Of a stretch of 51,512 nucleotides of DNA, positions 1 through 8,067 are shown piece after piece; the first letter of the stretch is position 1, and each line of letters starts with the position of its first letter. The notes below the pieces were generated by a model, which did not search any database, was not told the origin of the DNA, and saw only the letters and a list, made by a program, of their open reading frames with translations. The DNA is from Bradyrhizobium neotropicale (GTDB lineage Bacteria; Pseudomonadota; Alphaproteobacteria; Rhizobiales; Xanthobacteraceae), in NCBI RefSeq assembly GCF_001641695.1, contig NZ_LSEF01000122.1:1-51512 (forward strand), read 5' to 3'. The translations under genes were made by a program, and so were the position numbers.

Positions 1-1523
1 GGCAAATTGTCGTGCTTCTTCGCCGGCATTTCCGTCTTCTTGTCCTTCAGCATCGCCAGCGCACGGGCGATGCGGCGGCGGGTCGAGTGCGGCATGATGA
101 CGTCGTCGATGTAGCCGCGTTCGGCGGCGATGAAGGGAGACAGGAAGCGGTCTTCGTATTCCTTGGTGCGCGCGGCGATCTTGTCGGGGTCGCCGATGTC
201 GCCGCGGAAGATGATCTCGACCGCGCCCTTGGCGCCCATCACCGCGATCTGGGCGGTCGGCCAGGCGTAGTTCATGTCGGCACCGATCTCCTTGGACGCC
301 ATGACGTCGAAGGCACCGCCATAGGCCTTGCGGGTGATGATCGTCACCAGCGGCACGGTGCACTGCGAATACGCGAACAGGAGCTTGGCGCCGTGCTTGA
401 TCAGACCACCATATTCCTGCGCGGTGCCCGGCAGGAAGCCCGGCACGTCGACGAAGGTGACGATCGGGATGTTGAAGGCGTCGCAAAAACGAACGAAGCG
501 CGCGGCCTTGCGCGAGGCGTCGGAGTCGAGCACGCCCGCCAGCACCATCGGCTGATTGGCGACGAAGCCGACGGTCCGGCCGGCGATGCGGCCGAAGCCG
601 GTGACGATGTTCTTGGCGAAAGCTTCCGCGATCTCGAAGAAGTCGCCCTCGTCCACGACCTTCAGGATCAGCTCCTTCATGTCGTAAGGCTTGTTCGGAT
701 TGTCGGGGATCAGCGTGTCGAGCGACATGTCGACGCGGCCGATGTCGTCGAAGCTCGGCCATTCCGGCACGCCGTCGGTGTTGTTCGACGGCAGGAAGTC
801 GATCAGCCGGCGCATCTGCAGCAGCGTCTCGACGTCGTTCTCGAACGCACCGTCCGCGATCGAGGAGCGCGTCGCGTGCACGGAAGCGCCGCCGAGTTCC
901 TCCGCGGTGACGACCTCGTTGGTGACGGTCTTCACCACGTCGGGTCCGGTGACGAACATGTAGCTGGTGTTCTTCACCATGAAGATGAAATCGGTCATCG
1001 CCGGCGAATAGACGTCGCCGCCGGCACAGGGGCCCATGATGACGGAGATCTGCGGGATCACGCCCGAGGCGAGCACGTTGCGGCGGAAGACGTAGGAATA
1101 ACCCGCGAGCGCCGCGACGCCCTCCTGGATGCGGGCGCCACCCGCGTCATAGAGGCCGATGATGGGCGCCCTCGCCTTCATCGCCATGTCCTGCAGTTTC
1201 GTGATCTTCAGCGCGTGGGTCTCGGACAGCGAGCCGCCGAACACGGTGAAGTCCTTGGCGAACACGAAGGTCTTGCGGCCGTTGACGGTGCCCCAGCCGG
1301 TGACGACGCCGTCACCGGGCACCTTGGTCTTCTCCATGCCAAACTCGGTGGAGCGGTGCTCGACGAACATGTCGAACTCCTCGAACGATCCCTTGTCGAG
1401 CAGCAGTTCGATACGCTCGCGCGCCGTCAGCTTGCCGCGGGCGTGCTGCGCCTCGATGCGCTTTTCCCCGCCGCCGAGCCTGGCGCCGGCACGTCTATCT
1501 TCGAGTTCAGTCAATGTAGTCAC
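1..1523 (-). CDS. pccB: Propionyl-CoA carboxylase beta subunit (3' end outside window)
   Basis: Carboxyltransferase (beta) subunit of the biotin-dependent enzyme that turns propionyl-CoA into methylmalonyl-CoA in the cytoplasm. Reading from a GTG start, the protein begins MTTLTELEDRRAG and shows the family blocks GDGVVTGWGTVNGRKTFVFA, YDAGGARIQEG, GPCAGGDVYSPA and, close to the C terminus, GYIDDVIMPHSTRRRIARAL. About 507 residues are visible, so only a few C-terminal residues lie beyond the window edge, given the usual length of about 510. The upstream neighbour on the same strand is biotin synthase, which makes its cofactor. No TTTGCAAA-type operator is visible in the 111-bp gap upstream. 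A large antisense reading frame over this gene is a codon-bias shadow. Confidence 0.95.
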   Translation of the reverse strand, partial: MTTLTELEDRRAGARLGGGEKRIEAQHARGKLTARERIELLLDKGSFEEFDMFVEHRSTEFGMEKTKVPGDGVVTGWGTVNGRKTFVFAKDFTVFGGSLSETHALKITKLQDMAMKARAPIIGLYDAGGARIQEGVAALAGYSYVFRRNVLASGVIPQISVIMGPCAGGDVYSPAMTDFIFMVKNTSYMFVTGPDVVKTVTNEVVTAEELGGASVHATRSSIADGAFENDVETLLQMRRLIDFLPSNNTDGVPEWPSFDDIGRVDMSLDTLIPDNPNKPYDMKELILKVVDEGDFFEIAEAFAKNIVTGFGRIAGRTVGFVANQPMVLAGVLDSDASRKAARFVRFCDAFNIPIVTFVDVPGFLPGTAQEYGGLIKHGAKLLFAYSQCTVPLVTIITRKAYGGAFDVMASKEIGADMNYAWPTAQIAVMGAKGAVEIIFRGDIGDPDKIAARTKEYEDRFLSPFIAAERGYIDDVIMPHSTRRRIARALAMLKDKKTEMPAKKHDNL

Positions 1524-1634
1524 GGCAGCGTACGTCCTCACGGTCAGGTCCGACTTGGTGCGAACCAAGAAAAGCGCTCTTTACAGAATGGATGTAGGGC
1601 AACAGTCCATTTTGCCGATGATGCGACGCAATCG

Positions 1635-2630
1635 TCAATCCAGCCTGGAGTTCATGCCAAGCCGCTCCAGAAGACTTGCATCCCGATCGCGTTGCGGATT
1701 CTTCGTTGTGAGCAGTACGTCGCCGATGAAGATCGAATTCGCACCAGCCAGGAAGCAAAGCGCCTGCAGCTCATCGGTCATATACTGGCGTCCGGCCGAC
1801 AGCCGAACCACCGCGCGCGGCATCAAAATGCGGGCGACCGCAACCAACCGCACCACCTCGATCGGATCGGGACGCGCTGCGGTTTCCGCAACTGGAACAC
1901 CCTTGACCTCGTTCCAGAGGTTGATGGGTACGCTTTCGGGACGGAAGGGCAGATTTGCAAGTAATACGAGCATGCCGAGCCGATCTTCGATTCCCTCGCC
2001 CATTCCGATGATTCCCCCTGCACAGACGCTGATGCCGGCGTGGCGGACGCGCTCCAGCGTGTCTAGGCGATCCTGCAGAGTACGGGTGGTGATGATCTTG
2101 TCGTAGAACTCGGGCGAGGTGTCGACGTTATGATTGTAGAAGTCGAGGCCCGCAGTCGCGAGCCGTTCGGCCTGTTCGGCCGTCAGCATTCCGAGCGTGA
2201 CACAAGTTTCGAGACCTAGCCCCTTCACCTTGGTCACCATATCGCAAACGCGATCAAGCTCGCGGTCTTTTGGGCTACGCCAGGCGGCAGCCATGCAGAA
2301 TCGGGTCGCACCGGCGTCCTTGGCACGCTGCGCGGCAGCAATTACGTCGGCCTGATCCAATAAACGAGTTGCACCGACGCCCGTATCGTAACGCGCGCTT
2401 TGCGAACAGTATCCGCAATCCTCAGGACAACCGCCGGTCTTGATGCTGAGCAAGCTCGCGAACTCTATAGTGTTCGGATCGAAGTTGCTTCGATGAGTGC
2501 TCTGGGCACGGAAAACGAGATCGGAAAAGGGAAGATTGTAGATCGCCTCGGCTTCGGAGCGGGTCCACTGGTAATGAACTGCTCCCGTGGGGGCAGCGCT
2601 ATCTTCGTAGGCTCGGTCAATCACGCTCAT
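1635..2630 (-). CDS. bioB: Biotin synthase
   Basis: Radical-SAM enzyme that inserts sulfur into dethiobiotin in the last step of biotin synthesis. The 331-residue protein begins MSVIDRAYEDSAAP. It has the radical-SAM cluster motif CPEDCGYC (Cys68, Cys72, Cys75), then FCMAAAWR, YNHNVDTSPEFY and the C-terminal block ARILMPRAVVRLSAGR, in the order found in BioB. Length is normal for the family. A longer upstream start is possible, but its extra 28 residues (low-complexity, Arg-rich) do not look like BioB. No other bio genes are adjacent; its neighbours are pccB and a short-chain acyl-CoA regulator, so here it probably serves biotin supply for propionyl-CoA carboxylase. Confidence 0.96.
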   Translation of the reverse strand: MSVIDRAYEDSAAPTGAVHYQWTRSEAEAIYNLPFSDLVFRAQSTHRSNFDPNTIEFASLLSIKTGGCPEDCGYCSQSARYDTGVGATRLLDQADVIAAAQRAKDAGATRFCMAAAWRSPKDRELDRVCDMVTKVKGLGLETCVTLGMLTAEQAERLATAGLDFYNHNVDTSPEFYDKIITTRTLQDRLDTLERVRHAGISVCAGGIIGMGEGIEDRLGMLVLLANLPFRPESVPINLWNEVKGVPVAETAARPDPIEVVRLVAVARILMPRAVVRLSAGRQYMTDELQALCFLAGANSIFIGDVLLTTKNPQRDRDASLLERLGMNSRLD

Positions 2631-2812
2631 AATTACTCGTCTTCTCAGCGCCGCCATTGATCCTGGAAACGAACCGCGGCCTCTGCGATGATCCACCAAA
2701 GCCTCACAAGCCAACAGTACCGACGGCTGAATCCCCCAGAGGTCACCTGCTCCCGAGATGCAATCCCCACCGGGGTTGAAGGCATCAGCAGCCTTTGCAA
2801 CTCAGTCGGATG

Positions 2813-2829
2813 TATGCAAAGTTAGCAAA
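2813..2829. promoter_or_regulatory. Candidate ScfR/PccR operator, distal site
   Basis: TATGCAAA-G-TTAGCAAA: two near-copies of the half-site TTTGCAAA separated by one base. A further near-copy (TTTGCAAC) lies at 2794-2801. The site is about 180 bp upstream of bioB and 74 bp upstream of the divergent regulator gene. TTTGCAAA-type boxes are the known targets of RamB/PccR-family regulators; assignment here is inference from motif and position. Confidence 0.6.
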
Positions 2830-2885
2830 TTATTCGTCGCAGGAGGACTAGAGAAGTGCTCATTGTTGCTGACTTCGCGCTGCTT

Positions 2886-2902
2886 TTTGTAAAGTTTGCA
2901 AA
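2886..2902. promoter_or_regulatory. Candidate ScfR/PccR operator, proximal site at the regulator start
   Basis: TTTGTAAA-G-TTTGCAAA, the same two-half-site layout with a one-base gap as the distal site 73 bp away. It ends one base before the GTG start codon of the regulator gene at 2903, so bound protein would cover the start of translation or a leaderless transcript start. The position suggests negative autoregulation. Confidence 0.6.
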
Positions 2903-4354
2903 GTGACGAAGCATCACAAGATCTTTGCCGGCGACCGGCTGCGGCGGCTGCGCGAACAACGCGGGACGACGCAGGCGGAACTCGCCGGCGGTCTTGGCAT
3001 TTCGGCAGGCTATCTGAGCCAAATGGAGGGGGATCAGCGGCCAATCACGCGCAGGCTGCTAATGCGGCTCAGCCGGCTGCTCGGCATTGAACCGAACTAT
3101 TTCGCAGCCGATGACGACTTGCGGCTCGCAAGCGAACTTCGCGAAAGCGCCAGCGACCCGCTGTTCGGATCAGCCATTTCGGCCGACGAGGCGAGCGCGG
3201 CGGTCCGGGTCGCACCCGACATCGCGCAGCGTTTTCTCCATCTCTACCGCGGCTATCTTGCGCTCGAAGAAGAGCATCGCTCCCTACAAACGCGCGTCGC
3301 GCAGAACGACGTAGGAGCCGCCAGTCGCTTTCCCTACGATGAGGTCCGGGACTGGGTGCAATCAAAGCGGAACTATTTCGATGCGCTTGACCGCGCCGCC
3401 GAGAGACTCGCCGAAGCACGAAATTTTCACCCCGAGAACCGCAGCGAGGACTTCATCAAGTACTTGCGCGACACGTATGGGATCCGAACGGGGCAAGCTC
3501 GAGAGGATCTTGGTAAGGGGATGATCTGGCGGCTTGATAACAACGCCAAGACGCTCTTTCTGTCTGAAGATGCCCCCGTCGAAAGTCGGATCTTCTGGGT
3601 CGCTCACGTCATCGGCCTCCTTGAGCAGCGGGACAGCATCGAGCGGCAAATCAAGCAGGCACGACTGAGCAATGAGGAGGCTGCATCGCTGGCACGCGTT
3701 GCTCTCGCCAACTACTTTGCCGGCGCTCTGGTCATGCCTTACGAAACATTCCTCGCCACCGCGCGCGACGTTCGCTACGACATCGAACGCCTTCAGCGAC
3801 GCTTCGTCACGAGCTTCGAACAGGTATGCCATCGCTTGAGCACGCTTCAACGGCGAAGCTCACCGGGAATTCCGTTCTACTTTTTGAAGATCGACATCGC
3901 CGGAAATGTGCTGAAGCGCAGCAGCGCCACCCGTTTCCAGTTCGCCCGCTTCGGAGGTCCCTGCCCCCTGTGGAACGTGCACCAATCGTTTTCGCATCCT
4001 GGCCGCATCCTGGTCCAGTTGGCTGCCACGCCGGATGGGACGAGGTATCTCTCCGTGGCTCGAACCGTGAGCCACTCGGCAGGCTCCTATCTCAGCCGCC
4101 CGCGCGCGGTTGCGGTCGGACTGGGATGCGAAATTGCCTATGCAAGCGAGACGGTCTACTCGAAAGGCCTGGACTTGGACGATCTCGATTCGACCGATCC
4201 TATCGGCCCGGGATGCCGAGCATGCGAACGCAAGGATTGTCGTCACCGAGCGCTACCGCCGATCGGACATCCACTTGACGTGGGCACAATCGAAAGAGGA
4301 GTCGTCCCGTATCAAATCGACACCAAAATTCCGCGAACCGGGCGCATCAGATGA
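2903..4354 (+). CDS. ScfR/PccR-type short-chain acyl-CoA-sensing XRE regulator
   Basis: The 483-residue regulator has an N-terminal XRE helix-turn-helix (about residues 10-65: LRRLREQRGTTQAELAGGLG...YLSQMEGDQRP), a central IrrE/ImmA-like region and a C-terminal half with a Cys cluster CRACERKDC (about 438-446). This is the architecture of the RamB/PccR/ScfR family, which senses short-chain acyl-CoA and controls propionyl-CoA or glyoxylate metabolism. The position next to bioB and pccB supports a PccR role. The start is GTG with no Shine-Dalgarno sequence: the 20 bases before it are a TTTGCAAA operator. The conserved N-terminal sequence KIFAGDRLRRLR supports this start. MccR/RamB-like specificity for acetyl-CoA cannot be excluded. 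Confidence 0.85.
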   Translation: MTKHHKIFAGDRLRRLREQRGTTQAELAGGLGISAGYLSQMEGDQRPITRRLLMRLSRLLGIEPNYFAADDDLRLASELRESASDPLFGSAISADEASAAVRVAPDIAQRFLHLYRGYLALEEEHRSLQTRVAQNDVGAASRFPYDEVRDWVQSKRNYFDALDRAAERLAEARNFHPENRSEDFIKYLRDTYGIRTGQAREDLGKGMIWRLDNNAKTLFLSEDAPVESRIFWVAHVIGLLEQRDSIERQIKQARLSNEEAASLARVALANYFAGALVMPYETFLATARDVRYDIERLQRRFVTSFEQVCHRLSTLQRRSSPGIPFYFLKIDIAGNVLKRSSATRFQFARFGGPCPLWNVHQSFSHPGRILVQLAATPDGTRYLSVARTVSHSAGSYLSRPRAVAVGLGCEIAYASETVYSKGLDLDDLDSTDPIGPGCRACERKDCRHRALPPIGHPLDVGTIERGVVPYQIDTKIPRTGRIR

Positions 4355-4610
4355 CAGCGCAGAGCCGACGAACCTTGGTAGCCGGGGCCGCTATCGCTAC
4401 ATCCACTATTTCGGAGACCCTGTTTTTTGTCGGAGAGCAGTTTAACTCGGAATGTCCGTCTCGATAGTGCGCCGGATCCCGCCGTTTACGGCGCTTCCCT
4501 CGCCGCCTAAGAGCAACTGAATAGGTTCCGTCACTGATCGACGATCACTTCTGGCTGTGACTTGAAATCTCGTCGGTGCTGACCGCACGGCCGTCACGGA
4601 AGGCGCCATC

Positions 4611-5012
4611 TTACCAGGCTGCCACCGTGTAGCATTGCAGCCCTTCGACATTTGCCAAGTTCTGTTTCGCGTATGCGATCAGCTCGGAGACTGAATTGAT
4701 CGGCAGCAAGCGGTTCACCTCGAGCACGCTCGGCGACGATGCGACCAAGCTGACTGGAGCAAGGTCCTTCACCGGGTCATTCGGCAGATTCTTGTAGAGG
4801 CTCGCATTGATGCCGTGCGTCGCCACGGTAGCCAGCGGCAGTGTGTAGCTGTCCCGCGCGGAACGCGCCTCCGCATCGGAGCCGATATTGCCGCCTGCTC
4901 CGGGTCGATTGTCCACGATGACTGGTACGTTCGAGGCCTTGCTGGAGCTGAACCAGCGATAGACCGCGGGCCTAGAGCATCGATGCGGGAGGCACAGAGT
5001 GGCCCTGGCCAT
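4611..5012 (-). pseudogene. Fragment of a Bug/TctC-type periplasmic binding protein
   Basis: An internal stretch reads NVPVIVDNRPGAGGNIGSD, then SLYKNLPNDPVKDLAPVSLV and LLPINSVSELIAYAKQN, the middle N-terminal part of Bug solute receptors for carboxylates. Compare the intact homologue at 20542-21522 (VVEAKPGAGGNIGADAIAKA). The signal peptide and PxGG region are lost upstream, and the C-terminal two thirds are missing after residue about 130. It is a decayed remnant with no partner transport genes nearby. Confidence 0.75.
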
Positions 5013-5194
5013 TCCTTGCGACGCAGGATATCGATCTCGAACCTACCCGCGCCCGCTTCTCCTTGTGTCTTCCACTTCTTGTCCGCATGGTAGATAGTTG
5101 CGGCGTTCGCGCTTCTCCGGGCATAGGCCGGCAGAAAGAAGGCCTGCCGCCGTGCGCGCGGGGCCGCGCCATTCGCGATGTCGCTCACCTGGCA

Positions 5195-5227
5195 GCAATC
5201 CCTCTGCAATGGGATCAATTGCTATGG
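5195..5227 (+). promoter_or_regulatory. Direct repeat pair upstream of hydrolase stub 1
   Basis: GCAATCCCTCTGC at 5195 and a weaker copy TCAATTGCTATGG at 5215 lie 20 bp apart, about 60 bp before the ATG of the first hydrolase stub. The arrangement matches 9021-9053, which precedes the second stub. Spacing of two helical turns is typical of AraC-family operators; both neighbours of the second copy are AraC genes. Function is inferred. Confidence 0.45.
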
Positions 5228-5288
5228 GGCAGCGCTGGGCGCGCTCACTACCATCACTGTTTCGACGCCAGCAACGGACGGAGAGACA

Positions 5289-5570
5289 ATGATGGCCTGG
5301 AAGAGCTTCGTCAACCAATCCGCGACACTTGCATCGCGGCCGAGGGTCCTCAGAACCACCTTCATGTGCGCCCTCTCGGCGACGGTTCGCCTCACTTCAT
5401 TAGCCGATGAAGCAACGAAGATTCCGGCGCTACCGGCTCACACGCACAATCCCCTGGTTTCAATCATGACCGGGGACGGCGCTCCGATCTTCTGCAGGGG
5501 GTGGAGGCCGAAGCCGGTCCAACGGGTTGTCATTCAAAGCCCGAGTGGCTGCCGCGCGTGGCCGCTTTAG
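5289..5570 (+). pseudogene. Alpha/beta hydrolase 5' stub, copy 1
   Basis: A 93-codon reading frame starts ATGATGGCC, encodes a hydrophobic leader (VLRTTFMCALSATVRL), then STMT-like MTGDGAPIFCRGW, the first strand of chloroperoxidase/arylesterase-type alpha/beta hydrolases, and stops where the oxyanion motif HGWPL should be (here GCRAWPL). No catalytic Ser, Asp or His follows. It is clearly paralogous to the stub at 9120-9404, with the same leader, the same truncation point and similar upstream DNA. Either both are remnants, or a short exported protein has been kept twice. Confidence 0.55.
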
Positions 5571-5591
5571 CAAGACGCTGGACATATCGCC

Positions 5592-6512
5592 ATGATCCGG
5601 GTCACAGCCGCCACGCTCGCGTCAATCATCCATGCCATGAAAACGACCGCTGGTGCTTCGCCGAAGGTACGCGCGAGCTTCGCCAATGGCCGATGCGTCC
5701 GGGGCACCTACATCCCGTCGGATCGGGCCGACGAGATTACGAGGTCCCGGAGCTTTACGAGACCATCGCGCGTGCTTGCGCGCTTCTCCGAAAACGCCGG
5801 CAATCCCAGCATATTGGATGCCGGCGACCTCGCGCTGCGCGGCTTCAGCTTCAGGCTCGGCGACACCAACCATCGATCGGACGTCCTCACGCAGAGCGCT
5901 CCCGTTCATTACGCGAGGACGCTCCGCCAGATGCTGGCGTTCCTCAAGGCGCGCATTCCGGGACCGGACGGAAGGCAGGACCTGGAGGAACTCGAGGCGT
6001 TCTCCGCCGCCTATCCTGAAACGCTGCATCAGGCGGACTACATCACAGCCCATCCGCAGCCCCCGAGTTTCGCCGGCACGACCTACTGGGCCGTCCACGC
6101 CTTTCCCGCAACGAATTCGAAGGGCGAGACGCAATTCATCAAATTCAAGGTAGTCCCGGTCGGTAGCGAGCTTGCGCTGGCCGAGGCTGAGGTCCGGACG
6201 CAGTCCGCCAACGTCCTTTACGACGATCTCGAAAGAAGGATCGCTACGGGCGATGTCCGGTTCAGCCTGATGGCACTGCTCGGACGTCCCGATGACCCAA
6301 CGCTGGATGTCACGATGCGATGGCCGGACGAGGACGGCCGTGAAGCAGTGAGGCTCGGAACAATCGTGATCACTGGTCTCGAAGCGAACGCGGTGTGCGA
6401 TTCATCGGTTTTCAATCCGGCGACTCTCGCCGAAGGCATTGGTTATCCGCCGGATGAGATCTTTGCGGCGCGCCGCGCCGCGTACGCCATTTCACTGGTG
6501 CAGCGCCGCTGA
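5592..6512 (+). CDS. Catalase-family (SrpA-like) haem peroxidase, distal His apparently replaced
   Basis: A 306-residue protein of the small catalase-related peroxidase family. Matching blocks include VLARFSENAGNP, LALRGFSFRLGD, TYWAVHAFPATN, FIKFKVVP, GRPDDPTLDVTMRWPDED and the C-terminal haem-binding region FNPATLAEGIGYPPDE...ARRAAYAIS, with the presumed axial Tyr at 298. Where family members usually read HAKG before the CVxGxF/Y block, this protein reads SFANGRCVRGTY, so the distal His is replaced by Phe30. There is no signal peptide at the chosen ATG. An in-frame TAG 22 bases upstream fixes this as the first possible ATG. It follows the first hydrolase stub by 21 bases. Catalytic competence is uncertain. 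Confidence 0.85.
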   Translation: MIRVTAATLASIIHAMKTTAGASPKVRASFANGRCVRGTYIPSDRADEITRSRSFTRPSRVLARFSENAGNPSILDAGDLALRGFSFRLGDTNHRSDVLTQSAPVHYARTLRQMLAFLKARIPGPDGRQDLEELEAFSAAYPETLHQADYITAHPQPPSFAGTTYWAVHAFPATNSKGETQFIKFKVVPVGSELALAEAEVRTQSANVLYDDLERRIATGDVRFSLMALLGRPDDPTLDVTMRWPDEDGREAVRLGTIVITGLEANAVCDSSVFNPATLAEGIGYPPDEIFAARRAAYAISLVQRR

Positions 6513-6520
6513 TCAGACGA

Positions 6521-6745
6521 TCACGTCTCGTTGTCCCTGACGCCAAGCACCTCGCGGCGCCATGTCGCCGGGCTCACGCTGACCTGCGCCGAGAACGCTT
6601 TCGTCAGGTGGCTTTGGTTGGCGAACCCGACCGATATCGCATTCTCGGACAGCGGCAGGTCGCGCACGCTCATCAACTGCTTGGCCGCCTTCACGCGCTG
6701 GCGAAGCGGGCATTGATGCGGCGGCAGGCCGGTGGAAACGCGCAA
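6521..6745 (-). pseudogene. AraC-family C-terminal HTH fragment
   Basis: The fragment reads RVSTGLPPHQCPLRQRVKAAKQLM, then NAISVGFANQSHLTKAFSAQVSVSP, the second half of the AraC/XylS DNA-binding domain. The sensor domain and first HTH helices are missing upstream. It ends 8 bases from the convergent catalase gene. Its sequence is more distant from the two intact AraC genes at 7062-9018 than they are from each other, so it is not a third copy of that duplication. Confidence 0.7.
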
Positions 6746-7061
6746 TGCACCGAGAAAAAGCCATTTTCGGAAGTAATTTCAAGGCAAAACGCGCCGGGCT
6801 GCGACTTTAGGCCTGCCGGCGGTCGTGAGCAACTGCCCAGGGCAGCCGATCACAAGATCTCGCACGCAAGTGCTTTGAGAGCAGAATTGGGAAAAGCCGA
6901 GCAGCTTCAGGAAAGACCCCGTAGTCCTGCGTGCCTAGAACCTCCGGCGAGAACTCGCGGCGCCTAGCGGCGCAATACCGGCACAAAAGAAGCGATGGCT
7001 TCTGGCCCGCAAGTCACGCCTGGCGACGCGAGTGCAAGGCCCCCTGAAGCGAGCACCTCCC
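6746..7061. other. Intergenic stretch without a recognisable gene
   Basis: About 316 bp between the AraC fragment and the first intact AraC gene. Both strands were read. No domain, convincing promoter or repeat was found. It probably includes the promoter of the downstream AraC gene and the lost part of the AraC fragment. Confidence 0.4.
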
Positions 7062-8015
7062 ATGAGTGAACCGATCTCGCACGATGCTGCGTATGAGAAT
7101 CCTCCGGCGTCCGCTCACACGAGCCAGGACCAATCGCCGGCATCCAGGCGACGTGCCGCCGACGCAGAGATGGCGCGCGTCCTCCACACCACACCATTTC
7201 GCATGGCTTTGGACGCCTCCGGCGCGGGGATTGCCCACTGGAAACATGAGCCATTGCACGACGTCGTCGAGCCCATGAGCCACCACGTCATCATGGCTTA
7301 CAACGGCTCGACGCAGCACATGGAGCGGCGGTCAGGAAGGTCGGTTGCGACCGGTACGTTTCGTCGCGGGGTCGTGATCATCATTCCGGAAGGATCAAGC
7401 TCCCGCTGGGACATTCCGAAACCTGTAGACGTCGTACAGCTCTATCTTCCTCACGCAACGCTAAAGCGCGTCGCCGACGAGGCCGTTACCGGCACACTGA
7501 CCGATCTCCTGGAGCGAACGGCGCATCCGGATCCCATTACTTCCAGATTGCTCTTGAGCACGGTCAGCGCGCTGGAGGGCAATGGCGCCCTGGATAGTTT
7601 GTTTAGGCATCAGTTGATAGACCTCTTGGCCATGCGCCTCCTGGCTGCGCACACCGGCTCGCCAACCACATTCCAGCCGACCATCGGTGGGCTTTCGCCG
7701 AAGGTCCTGGCCCGTGCAATCGAACGCTTGCGCTCGGACAGTGATGCGGACGTCTCCCTCGATTCCCTCGCCTCCGATGCCGGTCTGTCGCGCTTCCACT
7801 TCTGTCGCGCCTTCAAGGAAAGCACCGGCCTTTCTCCTCATGCCTGGCTGCGCCAGCACCGGCTCGAGCAGGCCATGAACCTGCTCCGCGATACCGACAC
7901 ATCGATCGCCATGGTGGCAGCAGAGCTTGGCTATGCCTCGCAGACGGCCTTCGCCGCGGCGTTCAGGCGACTGAGCGGCGAAACGCCGAGCGATTGGCGA
8001 CGACGCATGCGTTAA
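7062..8015 (+). CDS. AraC-family transcriptional regulator, copy 1 of a tandem pair
   Basis: A 317-residue regulator. The N-terminal part (about 1-200) is a cupin-like sensor, including SVATGTFRRGVVIIIPEGSSSRWDIP. The C-terminal AraC/XylS domain (about 210-317) carries LASDAGLSRFHFCRAFKEST and the second HTH AAELGYASQTAFAAAFRRL. The start MSEPI was chosen over an ATG 30 bases upstream because the paralogue begins MNKPI at the equivalent place. The protein is roughly two-thirds identical to the next gene, and the DNA of the HTH region is nearly the same. The ligand is unknown; the neighbouring hydrolase stubs are candidate ancestral targets. Confidence 0.88.
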   Translation: MSEPISHDAAYENPPASAHTSQDQSPASRRRAADAEMARVLHTTPFRMALDASGAGIAHWKHEPLHDVVEPMSHHVIMAYNGSTQHMERRSGRSVATGTFRRGVVIIIPEGSSSRWDIPKPVDVVQLYLPHATLKRVADEAVTGTLTDLLERTAHPDPITSRLLLSTVSALEGNGALDSLFRHQLIDLLAMRLLAAHTGSPTTFQPTIGGLSPKVLARAIERLRSDSDADVSLDSLASDAGLSRFHFCRAFKESTGLSPHAWLRQHRLEQAMNLLRDTDTSIAMVAAELGYASQTAFAAAFRRLSGETPSDWRRRMR

Positions 8016-8017
8016 CA

Positions 8018-8030
8018 ACAATCGCTCTGC
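8018..8030 (+). promoter_or_regulatory. Single copy of the CAATCnCTCTGC repeat between the AraC genes
   Basis: ACAATCGCTCTGC starts two bases after the first AraC stop codon and 38 bases before the second AraC start. It matches the repeats at 5195 and 9021/9041. A poorly matched second half lies about 20 bp downstream. It could be an operator for the second AraC gene. Confidence 0.4.
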
Positions 8031-8067
8031 GGGGAGCGAAGCGCTTTCCGAATGCGAGGACAGCTCC

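Noticed and set aside
1524..1634. A ScfR-type operator directly upstream of pccB
   Set aside because: I looked for TTTGCAAA or close variants in this gap and found none.
12..1964. 650-codon plus-strand open frame over pccB and bioB
   Set aside because: It is antisense to two well-identified genes; its product is low-complexity and Arg/Asp/His rich, as expected from antisense reading of high-GC coding DNA.
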